DNA of 64,000 nucleotides from Flagellimonas onchidii (GCF_004804315.1 NZ_SRXX01000005.1:1-64000); one strand, 5' to 3'. Counted from the stretch's first letter, positions 47,957 to 57,687 are shown. A program made the numbers and translations. Notes: generated by a model from the letters alone, not told the origin.

Positions 47957-48680
47957 GAGGAAATACAATTACGTTTGGATATCAGCCGTTATTCTGATTT
48001 TTGGAATTTTCGCCGTATATGAGATGACCAAAAAACTCAAAGATGGGGAGCTGGTCGAAAAGGATAGAATGAGCGTGCAATCACTGCAACAAAAGGTTGG
48101 CTATGTGGTGGGTAATGGTCAAAAAAGAAAGGTGCCCCCATTTTCTTTTTTAAATCAAGATAGCACCTTGGTCTCCAATAAGGATTACTTGGGCAAAGTA
48201 TATGTTGTTGAGTTTTTCTTCACCACTTGTCCAACTATTTGCCCTGTAATGACCAAAAATCTTGTGGAGTTGCAAAATACGTTTAAGGATTTTGAAGACT
48301 TTGGGGTTGCTTCCTTTACTATCAACCCACGTTACGATACTCCTGGAGTACTCAAAAACTATGCGGATAAATACGGAATAAAAAATAAGGATTGGCATTT
48401 GTTGACCGGGGATAGGGATACCATTTATAGGTTGGCACAAGAAGGGTTCTATATAGTGGCGAATGAAGTGGAAGATGCTCCAGGTGGATTTGAGCACTCC
48501 GGAATGTTCGCTTTAGTAGATAAACAAGGATACATTCGTTCTAGGGACGATGCACATGGAAATCCTTTAATATATTATAGGGGCACAATTACAGAAAAAC
48601 AGGGCGTGAATGCCGAGGGCGAGGCACAGCAGATAACAATGTTAAAAGAGGATATTAAAAAACTACTGTTGGAGAAATGA
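47934..48680 (+). CDS. SCO1/SenC copper chaperone for oxidase
   Basis: SCO1 delivers copper to the CuA site of subunit II. The 248 residues begin with a membrane anchor (YVWISAVILIFGIFAVYEM), then the conserved CxxxC in TCPTICPVMTKNL near residues 100-104, and the histidine in GFEHSGMFALVD near 185; these three are the copper ligands. Other landmarks are VASFTINPRYDTPGVLKNYA and WHLLTGDRD. It overlaps the previous gene by 23 nt and the next one by 4 nt. Confidence 0.95.
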   Translation: MPTGANSKRKYNYVWISAVILIFGIFAVYEMTKKLKDGELVEKDRMSVQSLQQKVGYVVGNGQKRKVPPFSFLNQDSTLVSNKDYLGKVYVVEFFFTTCPTICPVMTKNLVELQNTFKDFEDFGVASFTINPRYDTPGVLKNYADKYGIKNKDWHLLTGDRDTIYRLAQEGFYIVANEVEDAPGGFEHSGMFALVDKQGYIRSRDDAHGNPLIYYRGTITEKQGVNAEGEAQQITMLKEDIKKLLLEK

Positions 48681-49213
48681 AAGAAACAATTTCGGCAAAC
48701 GAAAAACAATTCAAAAAATGGATAATGGCAGTTTCCATTGCGGTGCCCTTATTGGTTGTGCTGCTTTTTATGTACAAGATACCTAATGCCAAACCACTTA
48801 CCTTTTTACCCCCAATTTATGCATCAATTAATGGCCTAACCGCTATTTTGCTTGTTGTTGCGGTGATAGCAATAAAAAATGGCAATAGAATACTACATCA
48901 AAGGTTGATGACCACATGCATTGTGCTTTCGGTACTGTTTTTGGTAATGTATGTTGCATATCATATGACATCCACAAGAACTGATTTTGGCGGGGAAGGA
49001 ACCATAAAATATATCTACTATTTTATTTTGCTTACCCATATTTTGCTTTCCATTGTCATAATACCGTTGGTGCTGAATACGTATTCAAAAGGCTATTTGG
49101 GTGACTATAAGGCCCATAGAAAATGGGCCAAATATACATTTCCCATTTGGTTATATGTGGCTGTTACCGGGGTTATCGTGTATGTGATGATTTCACCCTA
49201 CTATCAATATTGA
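48677..49213 (+). CDS. DUF420 membrane protein
   Basis: A 178-residue protein with five predicted membrane helices and the DUF420 pattern: LPPIYASINGLTAILLVVA, ILHQRLMTTCIVLSVLFLVMYVAYHM, THILLSIVIIPLVL and AHRKWAKYTFPIWLYVAVTGV. DUF420 proteins sit beside oxidase genes in many bacteria and are thought to help oxidase assembly; some relatives are called CtaM-like, but the biochemistry is not settled. ATGA overlap with SCO1 shows translational coupling. Confidence 0.85.
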   Translation: MKETISANEKQFKKWIMAVSIAVPLLVVLLFMYKIPNAKPLTFLPPIYASINGLTAILLVVAVIAIKNGNRILHQRLMTTCIVLSVLFLVMYVAYHMTSTRTDFGGEGTIKYIYYFILLTHILLSIVIIPLVLNTYSKGYLGDYKAHRKWAKYTFPIWLYVAVTGVIVYVMISPYYQY

Positions 49214-49218
49214 GCAAA

Positions 49219-49431
49219 ATGAAGGCAAGGTCTGTTATTGTGTTGTTGATTTTTACTGTTTTTCCGCTCATGGCTGAAGCACAGTGTGCCATGTGTAGAG
49301 CTGTCGTGGAAAGTGAGATTGGAGGAAACACAGCGGAAGGAATCAATAATGGTATCGTTTACCTTATGGCCATTCCTTATATTTTGGTGGGTGGACTCTT
49401 CTATTTTGTTTATAAGAAGTTACGTAACTAA
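49219..49431 (+). CDS. Small exported CxxC protein with a C-terminal membrane helix
   Basis: I start at ATG 49219 (70 residues), 5 nt after the DUF420 stop; a longer frame would begin inside DUF420. The sequence has a signal peptide (MKARSVIVLLIFTVFPLMAEA), then QCAMCRAVVESE with a CxxC pair, a short polar stretch and a hydrophobic helix NGIVYLMAIPYILVGGLFYF. It is the last gene of the oxidase accessory set. A small thiol or copper site protein in oxidase assembly is a possibility, based only on position and the CxxC. Confidence 0.75.
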   Translation: MKARSVIVLLIFTVFPLMAEAQCAMCRAVVESEIGGNTAEGINNGIVYLMAIPYILVGGLFYFVYKKLRN

Positions 49432-49457
49432 CATTTTTTAAATCTTTTTGCACTTTT

Positions 49458-49474
49458 TTACACTTAAAGTGTAA
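49458..49474. promoter_or_regulatory. Inverted repeat before the efflux locus
   Basis: TTACACT (49458-49464) and AGTGTAA (49468-49474) form a palindrome around TAA. It lies 70 nt before the first permease. It may be an operator for the efflux locus or a weak hairpin ending the previous transcript. Confidence 0.4.
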
Positions 49475-49543
49475 CAATATGGCATAACTATTGTCATATT
49501 AGAGTACGTCAACGTATTTCATCAATCATCAACACCAACCATT

Positions 49544-50788
49544 ATGTTCGACATTGAAAGGTGGCAAGAAATTTTTGACACCATAAGGAAGAACAAATTA
49601 CGTACCTTTTTAACTGGGCTTTCAGTTGCATCTGGTATTTTCATACTTGTAATTTTACTTGGATTTGGACAAGGAATGCAAAATGGCATTGAACATGAGT
49701 TCAAGCAAGATGCCATGACCAGTGTATGGGCATGGTCTGGTATTACTTCAAAAGAATTTAAGGGTCTCAATCCTGGAAGGCGGATCCAATTCAATAACGA
49801 TAACTTTGAGGCTACGGCTGCAATGTTCAAAGAGACTGTAGAACATAAATCCCCTCGGATATTTGTTCGAAATGTCACCGTGAATTACGGAAAAGAATCC
49901 TTGGTGTATAGCATTCAGGGTATCAATTCAGATTTTCAATTCATTGAAGGGCCCAAAATGAAAGAAGGTCGATTTATAAACTATCAAGATGAAATTTCAA
50001 CAGGTAAGGTCGCTGTAATAGGAGACAAAATAAAAAAAGATGTCTTTACAGATGTTGATTCTCCGGTTGGTGAGTTTATTGAGATTTCAGGAATACCCTT
50101 TAAAATAGTGGGCGTTTTTGGAGAGATGAAGGACAGGGAGGAAGAACGCATATACATCCCAATAACCACAACACAACGGGTTTTTAATGGAGGGGACAGA
50201 GTTAATAGTTTATCATATACACTTCCTGAGGTTGAAAACTTTGAGCAAGCCGTTGCACAAGCTACAAAATTCAAAGATGGGCTGAGAACCTATTTACAAC
50301 AAGCACATATCGTTGCTCCGGATGATAATGGTGCTTTGGAGGTATGGAGTGCTATGGAAGAGGCTAAAAGATATTATGGCATCACCAACAATATGAAATT
50401 GTTCTTTTGGTTCGTCGGGGGGTGCACTATAATTGCCGGAGTTGTTGGAGTCAGCAATATAATGCTGATCGTGGTAAAGGAGCGAACACGTGAGATAGGC
50501 ATTCGTAAAGCCCTTGGTGCCAAACCATGGTCAATAGTAGGCATGATTATGCACGAATCCATTTTTGTGACCGCTATTTCTGGATTTTCAGGTTTGATTT
50601 TTAGCATGACCCTGCTGGAGATTTTAGGACCACATGTACAAATTGATTACGTGGTAAATCCATCAGTAAACTTCAATGTGGCCTTTTCTACCGTGTTGGT
50701 GTTGATTTTGGCCGGGGCATTGGCCGGTCTGATACCAGCCTTGAGAGCGGCAAAAGTGCAGGTTATCGAATCATTAAGAGAAGAGTAA
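49544..50788 (+). CDS. MacB/FtsX-type ABC transporter permease, set 1 subunit A
   Basis: The 414-residue permease has the MacB topology: an N-terminal helix (ERWQEIFDTIRKNKLRTFLTGL then SVASGIFILVILLGFGQG), a periplasmic MacB core domain from about 50 to 270, and a C-terminal FtsX domain with three helices, GVSNIMLIVVKERTREIGIRKALGAKPW near 306-333 being the signature. It ends LRAAKVQVIESLREE. It lacks its own ATPase domain, unlike E. coli MacB. It is followed after 20 nt by a second permease, so a heterodimer is likely. Confidence 0.9.
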   Translation: MFDIERWQEIFDTIRKNKLRTFLTGLSVASGIFILVILLGFGQGMQNGIEHEFKQDAMTSVWAWSGITSKEFKGLNPGRRIQFNNDNFEATAAMFKETVEHKSPRIFVRNVTVNYGKESLVYSIQGINSDFQFIEGPKMKEGRFINYQDEISTGKVAVIGDKIKKDVFTDVDSPVGEFIEISGIPFKIVGVFGEMKDREEERIYIPITTTQRVFNGGDRVNSLSYTLPEVENFEQAVAQATKFKDGLRTYLQQAHIVAPDDNGALEVWSAMEEAKRYYGITNNMKLFFWFVGGCTIIAGVVGVSNIMLIVVKERTREIGIRKALGAKPWSIVGMIMHESIFVTAISGFSGLIFSMTLLEILGPHVQIDYVVNPSVNFNVAFSTVLVLILAGALAGLIPALRAAKVQVIESLREE

Positions 50789-50808
50789 ATTCATAACGAC
50801 AAGTAAAA

Positions 50809-52068
50809 ATGTTCAGCAGAGACAGATGGAGAGAAATATTGGAGGTGCTCACAAGCAATGTGGGCAGAACCATTCTCACTGCATTTGGTGTGTGCTGGGG
50901 GATTTTCATCTTGATTGTTTTATTGGCGGCGGGAAAAGGTTTTGAGAATGGCATTAGGGCGGACTTTGGCGACATTGCCACAAATACCATGTTCATGTGG
51001 ACTCGTAGAACGACCAAACCTTATGAAGGCCTCCCAAAAGATAGAAGTTTCGAATTTAAGGTAAGCGATGTACAAGCAATTTGGGATAATGTGCCCAATC
51101 TACGTTTCGTTTCACCAAGAAACCAATTGGGGGGATTTCGAGGCGCTGGTAATGTAATTAGGGGGATTAGAGTGGGAGCCTATAACGTTTATGGCGATTA
51201 TCCGGAAATTATTAATCAAGACCCAATGACGGTTACCTCTGGTCGCTTTATAAATCATAATGATATCCGTGAGAAAAGGAAAGTAGCGGTGATTGGTCTG
51301 GGTGTGAAATCAGAACTTTATGACAAGGGAGAGGAAATCTTGGGGTCTTACATCAAAATCCAAGGGGTCAATTTTATGGTTATCGGGACTTATAAGAAAA
51401 AAAACAATGATGGTGATGGGGAGGAAGCCCAAAAAGAAATATTTGTTCCATTTACCTCTTTTTCCCAAGCTTTCAATAGAGGGGAGGAAGTAGGTTGGAT
51501 GGCAATCACCGCCAAAGATGGAAGCTCAATTTCCAAACTAAAAGAGAACATCATCAACGTGATGCGCAAAAGGCATAAAGTGCATCCTGAGGACAAAAGA
51601 GCCATAGGTTATTTTGATCTCTATGAGCAGTACAATAGGGTAGAAAGCCTCTTTGTTGGTCTAAAGGCCATCGCATATATCGTTGGCATAATGGTATTAC
51701 TGTCCGGAATTATAGGAGTAAGCAATATTATGCTCATTGTGGTAAAAGAGCGCACCAAAGAAATTGGCATTCGAAGAGCACTTGGAGAACAACCTTGGTC
51801 CATTAAAAAACAAATTCTTATGGAATCCATTTTCTTGACCATTATTTCAGGCATGGTTGGAATCATTTTTGGGTCGTTGGTAATCTATGGGATTAACTCA
51901 TTGTTAGATAGCGTAGGGCCTGTCGATATGTTCATCAACCCAAACGTTAGTGTGGGCGTTGTTTCTGGTGCATTGGTAATATTAATGATTTCGGGGCTTT
52001 TGGCAGGATTTATTCCCGCCAACAGTGCCATTCGTGTACGTCCAATAGAAGCTTTGCGAACTGAATAA
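50809..52068 (+). CDS. MacB/FtsX-type ABC transporter permease, set 1 subunit B
   Basis: The 419-residue partner of the preceding gene has the same plan: helix with VLTSNVGRTILTAFGVCWGIFILIVLLAAGKGFENG, MacB core (50-270) with YVFGDYPEI-like VYGDYPEI, and FtsX helices with GVSNIMLIVVKERTKEIGIRRALGEQPWSIK near 304-334. It ends RPIEALRTE. The WGIFILIVLLAAGKG pattern differs from subunit A and is shared with the set 2 subunit B, supporting an A/B pairing. 22 nt later the adaptor starts. Confidence 0.9.
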   Translation: MFSRDRWREILEVLTSNVGRTILTAFGVCWGIFILIVLLAAGKGFENGIRADFGDIATNTMFMWTRRTTKPYEGLPKDRSFEFKVSDVQAIWDNVPNLRFVSPRNQLGGFRGAGNVIRGIRVGAYNVYGDYPEIINQDPMTVTSGRFINHNDIREKRKVAVIGLGVKSELYDKGEEILGSYIKIQGVNFMVIGTYKKKNNDGDGEEAQKEIFVPFTSFSQAFNRGEEVGWMAITAKDGSSISKLKENIINVMRKRHKVHPEDKRAIGYFDLYEQYNRVESLFVGLKAIAYIVGIMVLLSGIIGVSNIMLIVVKERTKEIGIRRALGEQPWSIKKQILMESIFLTIISGMVGIIFGSLVIYGINSLLDSVGPVDMFINPNVSVGVVSGALVILMISGLLAGFIPANSAIRVRPIEALRTE

Positions 52069-52090
52069 AAAATCAATCAAAATAAGTGAA

Positions 52091-53203
52091 ATGAAAAAAT
52101 CGGTAACCATCATCATTTTATTGCTCATAGTAATCGTCTTTGGGGGAGCTATGTATTATTTATACCAAAAAAATAATGAGGACCCCGTGGTGTACGAAAC
52201 GGAAAAACTATCTAAGCAAAGCATTGTAAAAAAAGCAGTGGCAACGGGCAGCATTCTTCCTTTGGAAGAGGTATTGATTAAGCCCAATATTTCTGGTGTC
52301 ATTGAGGAAATTTACGTTGAAGGAGGCGATTATGTGAAATCGGGTGATTTATTGGCCAAGATTAAGGTGGTGCCCAATTTGAGCGCATTGAACGATGCGA
52401 AGAATGCCATAGATGAAGCTAAGATTAATCTTGATGACCAAAAACGAAACTACGAAAGGCAGTTATCTCTTTTTGATAAAGGGGTAATATCCAAGGCTGA
52501 TTTAGAACGTGCCCAAGTTGCGTTTGAACAGGCTAGGCAATCTTATGGTGCCGCGAATAAACGATACGATATTGTGAAAACTGGAACAACATCTGGCTTT
52601 AGCAATGCTGCCAACACCTTGATTCGTTCAACCGTTGGTGGAATGGTATTGGAAGTTCCGGTAGAAGTGGGAAATCAAGTTATTGAAAGCAATAATTTTA
52701 ATGAAGGAACCACCATAGCCGCAGTTGCGGATGTGGAAAAGATGATTTTTGAGGGAAAAGTTGATGAATCCGAAGTGGGAAGGATAAAAGAAGATTTACC
52801 GCTTGAAATAACCGTTGGAGCAATCGAAAATAAAGTTTTTGATGCGGTTTTGGACTACATTGCTCCTAAAGGAAAAGAAGAAAATGGAGCTATCCAGTTT
52901 GAAATAAAGGGAACTCTAAAAAAACAAGATTCGGTATTCATAAGAGCTGGGTTAAGCGCAAATGCTTCCATTATATTGGCACGCGCAGATAGTGTAATGG
53001 CCCTTAAAGAGGCGTTGGTCCAGTTTGATGATGATACTAAAAAACCTTACGTTGAAATAGAAACTTCTGAACAAAAGTTTGAGCGTAGAGACGTTGAATT
53101 GGGTGTTAGTGATGGTATTTTTGTCGAAGTAAAATCAGGACTCGATAAGGAAGATAACATCAAAGTTTGGAACGCTATTGAGAAAGAGGAAAGTATCAAT
53201 TAA
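52091..53203 (+). CDS. Periplasmic adaptor (HlyD/MacA family), set 1
   Basis: This 370-residue membrane-fusion protein has an N-terminal anchor helix (SVTIIILLLIVIVFGGAMYYLY), a lipoyl half-motif KPNISGVIEEIYVEGGDYVKSGDLLAKI, a helical hairpin with coiled coil (about 100-165), a second lipoyl half, a beta barrel with VADVEKMIFEGKVDESEVGRI, and a C-terminal membrane-proximal domain. It bridges the permeases and an outer-membrane channel. A paralogue sits at 56520. Confidence 0.92.
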   Translation: MKKSVTIIILLLIVIVFGGAMYYLYQKNNEDPVVYETEKLSKQSIVKKAVATGSILPLEEVLIKPNISGVIEEIYVEGGDYVKSGDLLAKIKVVPNLSALNDAKNAIDEAKINLDDQKRNYERQLSLFDKGVISKADLERAQVAFEQARQSYGAANKRYDIVKTGTTSGFSNAANTLIRSTVGGMVLEVPVEVGNQVIESNNFNEGTTIAAVADVEKMIFEGKVDESEVGRIKEDLPLEITVGAIENKVFDAVLDYIAPKGKEENGAIQFEIKGTLKKQDSVFIRAGLSANASIILARADSVMALKEALVQFDDDTKKPYVEIETSEQKFERRDVELGVSDGIFVEVKSGLDKEDNIKVWNAIEKEESIN

Positions 53204-53228
53204 CCATTTAACAAAATTTTTCGACATA

Positions 53229-53255
53229 ATCTTGTAACATTTCAACATCTTGTAA
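53229..53255 (+). repeat. Direct repeat ATCTTGTAA in the gap before the ATPase gene
   Basis: ATCTTGTAA occurs at 53229-53237 and again at 53247-53255, 18 nt apart start to start, in a 98-nt gap. It could be a binding site or part of an internal promoter. Confidence 0.45.
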
Positions 53256-53301
53256 GTCTTATTACCGGATGTAAAATCCCAGATAGCTAATAGCGCCAAT
53301 C

Positions 53302-54006
53302 ATGATAGAAATCAAAGACCTTCACAAGTCCTATAAAATGGGCAGCAATTCCCTTCATGTACTAAAAGGAATCAATTTTAAAGCCGAAGCTGGAGAGCTG
53401 GTGGCCATTATGGGATCTTCTGGTTCGGGTAAATCTACTTTACTGAATATTTTGGGAATGTTGGATGAAGCAGATGAGGGGGAATATACTTTGGATGGTG
53501 TGCCCATTAAAGATTTAAGTGAAACCAAGGCGGCACAATACAGAAATAAGTTTTTAGGTTTTGTATTTCAATCCTTCAATTTGATCAACTATAAAAACGC
53601 AATGGAAAATGTGGCGCTTCCCCTCTATTATCAAAAGGTGTCGAGAAAAGAGCGTCAAGAAAAAGCATTGAGCTATTTAGATAAGGTAGGGTTGAAAGAA
53701 TGGGCTACGCATTTGCCCAACGAACTTTCTGGAGGTCAAAAGCAGCGGGTTGCCATTGCCAGGGCTATGGCTGCGGAGCCTAAAGTGCTCTTGGCAGATG
53801 AACCTACTGGTGCGTTGGATAGTAAAACTTCCTATGAGGTGATGGATTTAATCCAAAAAATCAACGATGAAGGCAATACCATTTTAGTGGTAACACACGA
53901 GGAAGATATCGCACATATGTGCAAACGGATTGTTCACCTTAAGGACGGCGTAATTGTTGAAGACAAAAAAGTAGAACAAGTTAGAGCATCCGAATATGTT
54001 CAATAG
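53302..54006 (+). CDS. ABC transporter ATPase (LolD/MacB-type), shared by both permease sets
   Basis: The 234-residue ATPase shows Walker A GSSGSGKST near 38-46, Q-loop FVFQSFNLI near 90, signature LSGGQKQRVAIARAM near 141-155, Walker B VLLADEPTGALD near 162-173, and the switch histidine in VVTHEEDI near 198. It is the only ATPase in the locus and stands between the two permease pairs, so it presumably powers both. Its end overlaps the next permease by 11 nt. Confidence 0.95.
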   Translation: MIEIKDLHKSYKMGSNSLHVLKGINFKAEAGELVAIMGSSGSGKSTLLNILGMLDEADEGEYTLDGVPIKDLSETKAAQYRNKFLGFVFQSFNLINYKNAMENVALPLYYQKVSRKERQEKALSYLDKVGLKEWATHLPNELSGGQKQRVAIARAMAAEPKVLLADEPTGALDSKTSYEVMDLIQKINDEGNTILVVTHEEDIAHMCKRIVHLKDGVIVEDKKVEQVRASEYVQ

Positions 54007-55225
54007 GGATACATGGCAGGAAATATTTCTGTCAATCAAAAAAAATAAGCTCCGTACGTTTCTAGCTGGATTTACGGTGGCTTTGGGTATCCTAATTTTT
54101 GTCTCTTTGGTAGGATTGACCAATGGACTTCGAAATACTTTTGAGGAGTTCTTCAGTGATGATGCCACCAATACAATTTTTCTTTTTGCAGGTCGCACTT
54201 CCATGCCATACAAAGGGTATAAATCCAATAGGATAATTGAATTTGATAATTCGGATTTGGAGGATATCAAAAAGAATTTTTCCATGTTCTTGGAGTATGT
54301 TACCCCAAGAATATCCCGTTCAGCTCTGACCAAATACAAGGAAGAATCCAATAACTACATTACACGTGCTGTAGGTCCAGGTCATCAGTTTAATGAAAAA
54401 ACCATTATAATGAAGGGGCGCTACATAAATGAGCGCGACGTAGAGGCCAAAACCAAATATGCAGTCATAGGACGTTTGGTTGAACAGGATTTGTTCGGAA
54501 CTAAAAATGCCATTGATAAATACATTGACATTGGAGGCAGTGTCTTTAAGGTAATCGGAGTTTTTCAAGATGACGGAGGAGACAACGAGGAACGTTATAT
54601 CTACATCCCTTATACCACAAGACAACTTATTGAAAAAAATACGGATAAGATTGATCAAATCATTCTTGGTTTTAGGCCAGAAATCGGATATGCTGGTGCA
54701 ATGGCTTTTCAAGCAAGCCTGGACAAGTTTCTAAGGGATAAAAAGTATATCAGTCCACAGGACCCTAATGGTCTGTTTATCCGAAATGTGGCAGACCAAC
54801 TAAAACAAAACCAGCAGTTTGCCAATATTTTGGCGATAATAGCATCGGTTTTTGCTTTGGGTACCCTTATTGCTGGAATTATTGGGATAAGCAACATCAT
54901 GGTATTTGTGATTAAAGAACGTACCAAGGAAATTGGAATAAGAAAAGCCATGGGAGCAACCCCTAAAGCAGTGATTAGCTCCATTCTTTTGGAATCTATC
55001 TTTATCACTACCATTTTTGGCTACTTGGGAATGTTAATAGGCTTGATTGTCTTGAATTCTATTGGGGAAAGATTGGAAGATTTCTTTATTAAAAATCCAT
55101 ATATAAATACCACAGTGGCAATCGTAGCTACTGTGTTCTTGATTCTTTTCGGCGCTTTGGCCGGATATATTCCTGCTCGAAGAGCAGCAAAGATTAAACC
55201 CATAGTTGCATTAAGGGACGAATAA
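53996..55225 (+). CDS. MacB/FtsX-type ABC transporter permease, set 2 subunit A
   Basis: A 409-residue permease of the same family: first helix region LSIKKNKLRTFLAGFTVALGILIFVSLVGLTNG, MacB core (45-265), FtsX helices with GISNIMVFVIKERTKEIGIRKAMGATPKAV near 300-329, and an end in KIKPIVALRDE. It is most like the gene at 49544 in its KNKLRTFLxG start. The start overlaps the ATPase by 11 nt, giving coupled translation. Confidence 0.9.
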   Translation: MFNRDTWQEIFLSIKKNKLRTFLAGFTVALGILIFVSLVGLTNGLRNTFEEFFSDDATNTIFLFAGRTSMPYKGYKSNRIIEFDNSDLEDIKKNFSMFLEYVTPRISRSALTKYKEESNNYITRAVGPGHQFNEKTIIMKGRYINERDVEAKTKYAVIGRLVEQDLFGTKNAIDKYIDIGGSVFKVIGVFQDDGGDNEERYIYIPYTTRQLIEKNTDKIDQIILGFRPEIGYAGAMAFQASLDKFLRDKKYISPQDPNGLFIRNVADQLKQNQQFANILAIIASVFALGTLIAGIIGISNIMVFVIKERTKEIGIRKAMGATPKAVISSILLESIFITTIFGYLGMLIGLIVLNSIGERLEDFFIKNPYINTTVAIVATVFLILFGALAGYIPARRAAKIKPIVALRDE

Positions 55226-55226
55226 G

Positions 55227-56489
55227 ATGAGACTTTTATTTGATAGAAATACCTGGCAAGAAATTTTCGGATCCATCCGAAAAAATAAAATACGTACCAT
55301 AATTACGATTATCGGTGTGCTATGGGGGATTTTTGTATATATAGCCATGTCAGGAGCCGCAAAAGGTATGGACAATGGATTTGAAAAATCTTTTGAAACG
55401 GTTGCCATGAACAGCCTTTTTGCATGGGCTCAAAGTACCAGCAAACCGTATGATGGTTTCAAAACAGGGCGCCAGTTACAACTGAAGTTGGGCGATGCCA
55501 CAGTGTTACAAAATCGGATTCCCGATTTGCAGTACATAGCACCGAGAAATGTTAAGGGAACTTTTGGTTCTGCACCAGCATCCATTACTAGAGGCTCAAA
55601 ATCAGGAAGTTATCCTGTGTATGGCGATTTTCCAGTATTCACCAAGATTGCCACCAAAAAAATATATGATGGAGGAAGGTTCGTAAACGATGACGATATT
55701 GAACAAGCAAGAAAAGTGTGCATCATAGGAGAACGGACCCAAAAAGAGTTGTTCGAGGAGGATGAAGACCCTATAGGCGGGTATATTCGTATAGATGGTA
55801 TTTATTTTCAGGTAGTGGGCGTACATAAGTTTGTTCAAAACGCCCCATTCGATTCCGATAGTGATATTTACATTCCTTTCACCACCTATAGAAGACTTTA
55901 CAACTCAGGTGATGAAGTGGGTTGGTTTTCCATGGCCGCTTACGATGATGCAGATGTAGTGCAGGTAGAAGAAGATGTAAAGGCCGTTCTGAAAAGTATT
56001 CACCGTGTGGACCCTACAGATGAAAGAGCCTTTGGAACTTTTAATCTTGGAGAGATGTTTGGAAAAATAATGGGATTCTCCAAGGGACTTACGTTTATCT
56101 CTCTGATTGTTGGGATTGCCACCATTCTAGCTGGTATCATTGGTATTGGAGCAATACTGTTGATTTCAGTTAAGGAGCGTACCAAAGAACTTGGGGTAAG
56201 AAGAGCACTTGGGGCTACACCGGGCGAGGTTAGGACTTTGATAATTCTTGAATGCTTGTTCCTTACATTGATTGCTGGGGTTATGGGAATTATTTTAGGG
56301 GCGTTCACCCTGAACATAGTCAATAATGCAACTCAGAACATCGATTTTCCGTATACGAATCCAACGGTACCTATTCCATTGGTTGTGGGTGCTTTTGCAT
56401 TGATGCTGGTATTGGGGATTTTAATAGGCTTGATACCGGCACAAAGAGCTGTGAGTATTAGACCAATAGATGCATTGAGAGAAGAATAA
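55227..56489 (+). CDS. MacB/FtsX-type ABC transporter permease, set 2 subunit B
   Basis: A 420-residue permease with RKNKIRTIITIIGVLWGIFVYIAMSGAAKG at the first helix, a MacB core with YPVYGDFPVF near 130 (compare VYGDYPEI in the gene at 50809), and FtsX helices with GIGAILLISVKERTKELGVRRALGATPGEV near 306-335. It ends RPIDALREE. Only 1 nt separates it from the preceding stop, so both permeases are translated as a pair. Confidence 0.9.
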   Translation: MRLLFDRNTWQEIFGSIRKNKIRTIITIIGVLWGIFVYIAMSGAAKGMDNGFEKSFETVAMNSLFAWAQSTSKPYDGFKTGRQLQLKLGDATVLQNRIPDLQYIAPRNVKGTFGSAPASITRGSKSGSYPVYGDFPVFTKIATKKIYDGGRFVNDDDIEQARKVCIIGERTQKELFEEDEDPIGGYIRIDGIYFQVVGVHKFVQNAPFDSDSDIYIPFTTYRRLYNSGDEVGWFSMAAYDDADVVQVEEDVKAVLKSIHRVDPTDERAFGTFNLGEMFGKIMGFSKGLTFISLIVGIATILAGIIGIGAILLISVKERTKELGVRRALGATPGEVRTLIILECLFLTLIAGVMGIILGAFTLNIVNNATQNIDFPYTNPTVPIPLVVGAFALMLVLGILIGLIPAQRAVSIRPIDALREE

Positions 56490-56519
56490 AAAAAACAATA
56501 AAACTAAATAATCTAGAAA

Positions 56520-57659
56520 ATGAAGAAAATTTTAAAATGGGTAGGGCTTGCAGTACTTGTTTTTGGTGCTTTATGGGCTGCTACGTTCTTTATTAAGTCC
56601 AACAGTAAATCGGCTGTCACCTACGAAACCCATAAACCGTTTATTTCGAGTATAGAAAAGAAAACGGTTGCCACTGGAAAAGTAATTCCAGAAGATGAAA
56701 TAGAAATTAAACCCCAGATTTCTGGAATCATTGATAAGATTTATTTGGAAGAAGGTGTTAAAGTAAAAGCTGGCGATTTGATTGCGGTGATAAAAGTGGT
56801 TCCCAATGAACAATCCTTGAACCAAGCTGCTGGCCGGGTTCGAAATGCAGAATTAGCATTGAACAACGCAAAAATTGAGTATGAAAGGAATAAGGGACTG
56901 TTCGAAAAAGGAGTTATCTCAAGTCAGGATTTCAACAATCAGCAGTTGACGTACGACCAAGCACAGCAGGAGCTTAAAAATTCTAGAGCGGATTATCAAA
57001 TCATTAGAAGAGGTTCCGCTGGTGGATCTGCAAGTGCAAATACCAACATTAGAGCTACTGTTACGGGTACTATTTTAGAGATTCCTGTTGAAGAAGGGGA
57101 CCAAGTAATCCAAAGTAACAATTTTAACGATGGTACCACAATTGCGTCAATTGCAGACTTGGGTAAAATGATCTTTGAAGGAAAAGTGGACGAAGGCGAA
57201 GTAGGTAAATTGGAATTGGGAATGCCTTTGAAGATTAGTTTAGGAGCTATCGAGGACAAAGAATTCGATGCAAATCTCAAGTTTATCGCACCAAAAGGTG
57301 TAGAGGAAGCCGGGGCTGTTCAATTTAAGATTGAAGGGGATGTCGCTGTGGAAGATGACTTCTTAATTCGAGCTGGTTATAGCGCCAATGCTTCGTTGAC
57401 GCTGGAGAAAAAAGATAGTATACTGGTTATTCCTGAAGCATTGCTTCAATTTGACAAAGAAACCGACAAACCTTATGTTGAAATTGCAACAGGCGAGCAG
57501 AAGTTTGAAAGAAGGGACATTGAAATAGGCATTTCTGATGGCATAAATGTTGAAATTGTCTCAGGTCTTGATGAATCTGATGAGGTAAAGCAATGGAACA
57601 AGACCGAACCAATCAAGAAAGGACAAGAGGACGAGGAAAAATCTGAGGAGGATGCCTAA
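56520..57659 (+). CDS. Periplasmic adaptor (HlyD/MacA family), set 2
   Basis: The 379-residue paralogue of the adaptor at 52091 has a membrane anchor (LKWVGLAVLVFGALWAATFF), lipoyl half-motif KPQISGIIDKIYLEEGVKVKAGDLIAVI, a hairpin, and a long shared stretch with EGDQVIQSNNFNDGTTIA and MIFEGKVDEGEVGK. Many residues match set 1 (KVVPN, NNFN, FIAPKG or YIAPKG, EQKFERRD), showing a duplication followed by divergence. It ends in an acidic tail. The TolC-like gene starts 28 nt later. Confidence 0.92.
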   Translation: MKKILKWVGLAVLVFGALWAATFFIKSNSKSAVTYETHKPFISSIEKKTVATGKVIPEDEIEIKPQISGIIDKIYLEEGVKVKAGDLIAVIKVVPNEQSLNQAAGRVRNAELALNNAKIEYERNKGLFEKGVISSQDFNNQQLTYDQAQQELKNSRADYQIIRRGSAGGSASANTNIRATVTGTILEIPVEEGDQVIQSNNFNDGTTIASIADLGKMIFEGKVDEGEVGKLELGMPLKISLGAIEDKEFDANLKFIAPKGVEEAGAVQFKIEGDVAVEDDFLIRAGYSANASLTLEKKDSILVIPEALLQFDKETDKPYVEIATGEQKFERRDIEIGISDGINVEIVSGLDESDEVKQWNKTEPIKKGQEDEEKSEEDA

Positions 57660-57687
57660 TCCCGTAACTTAAAAAATCAAAAAACGA

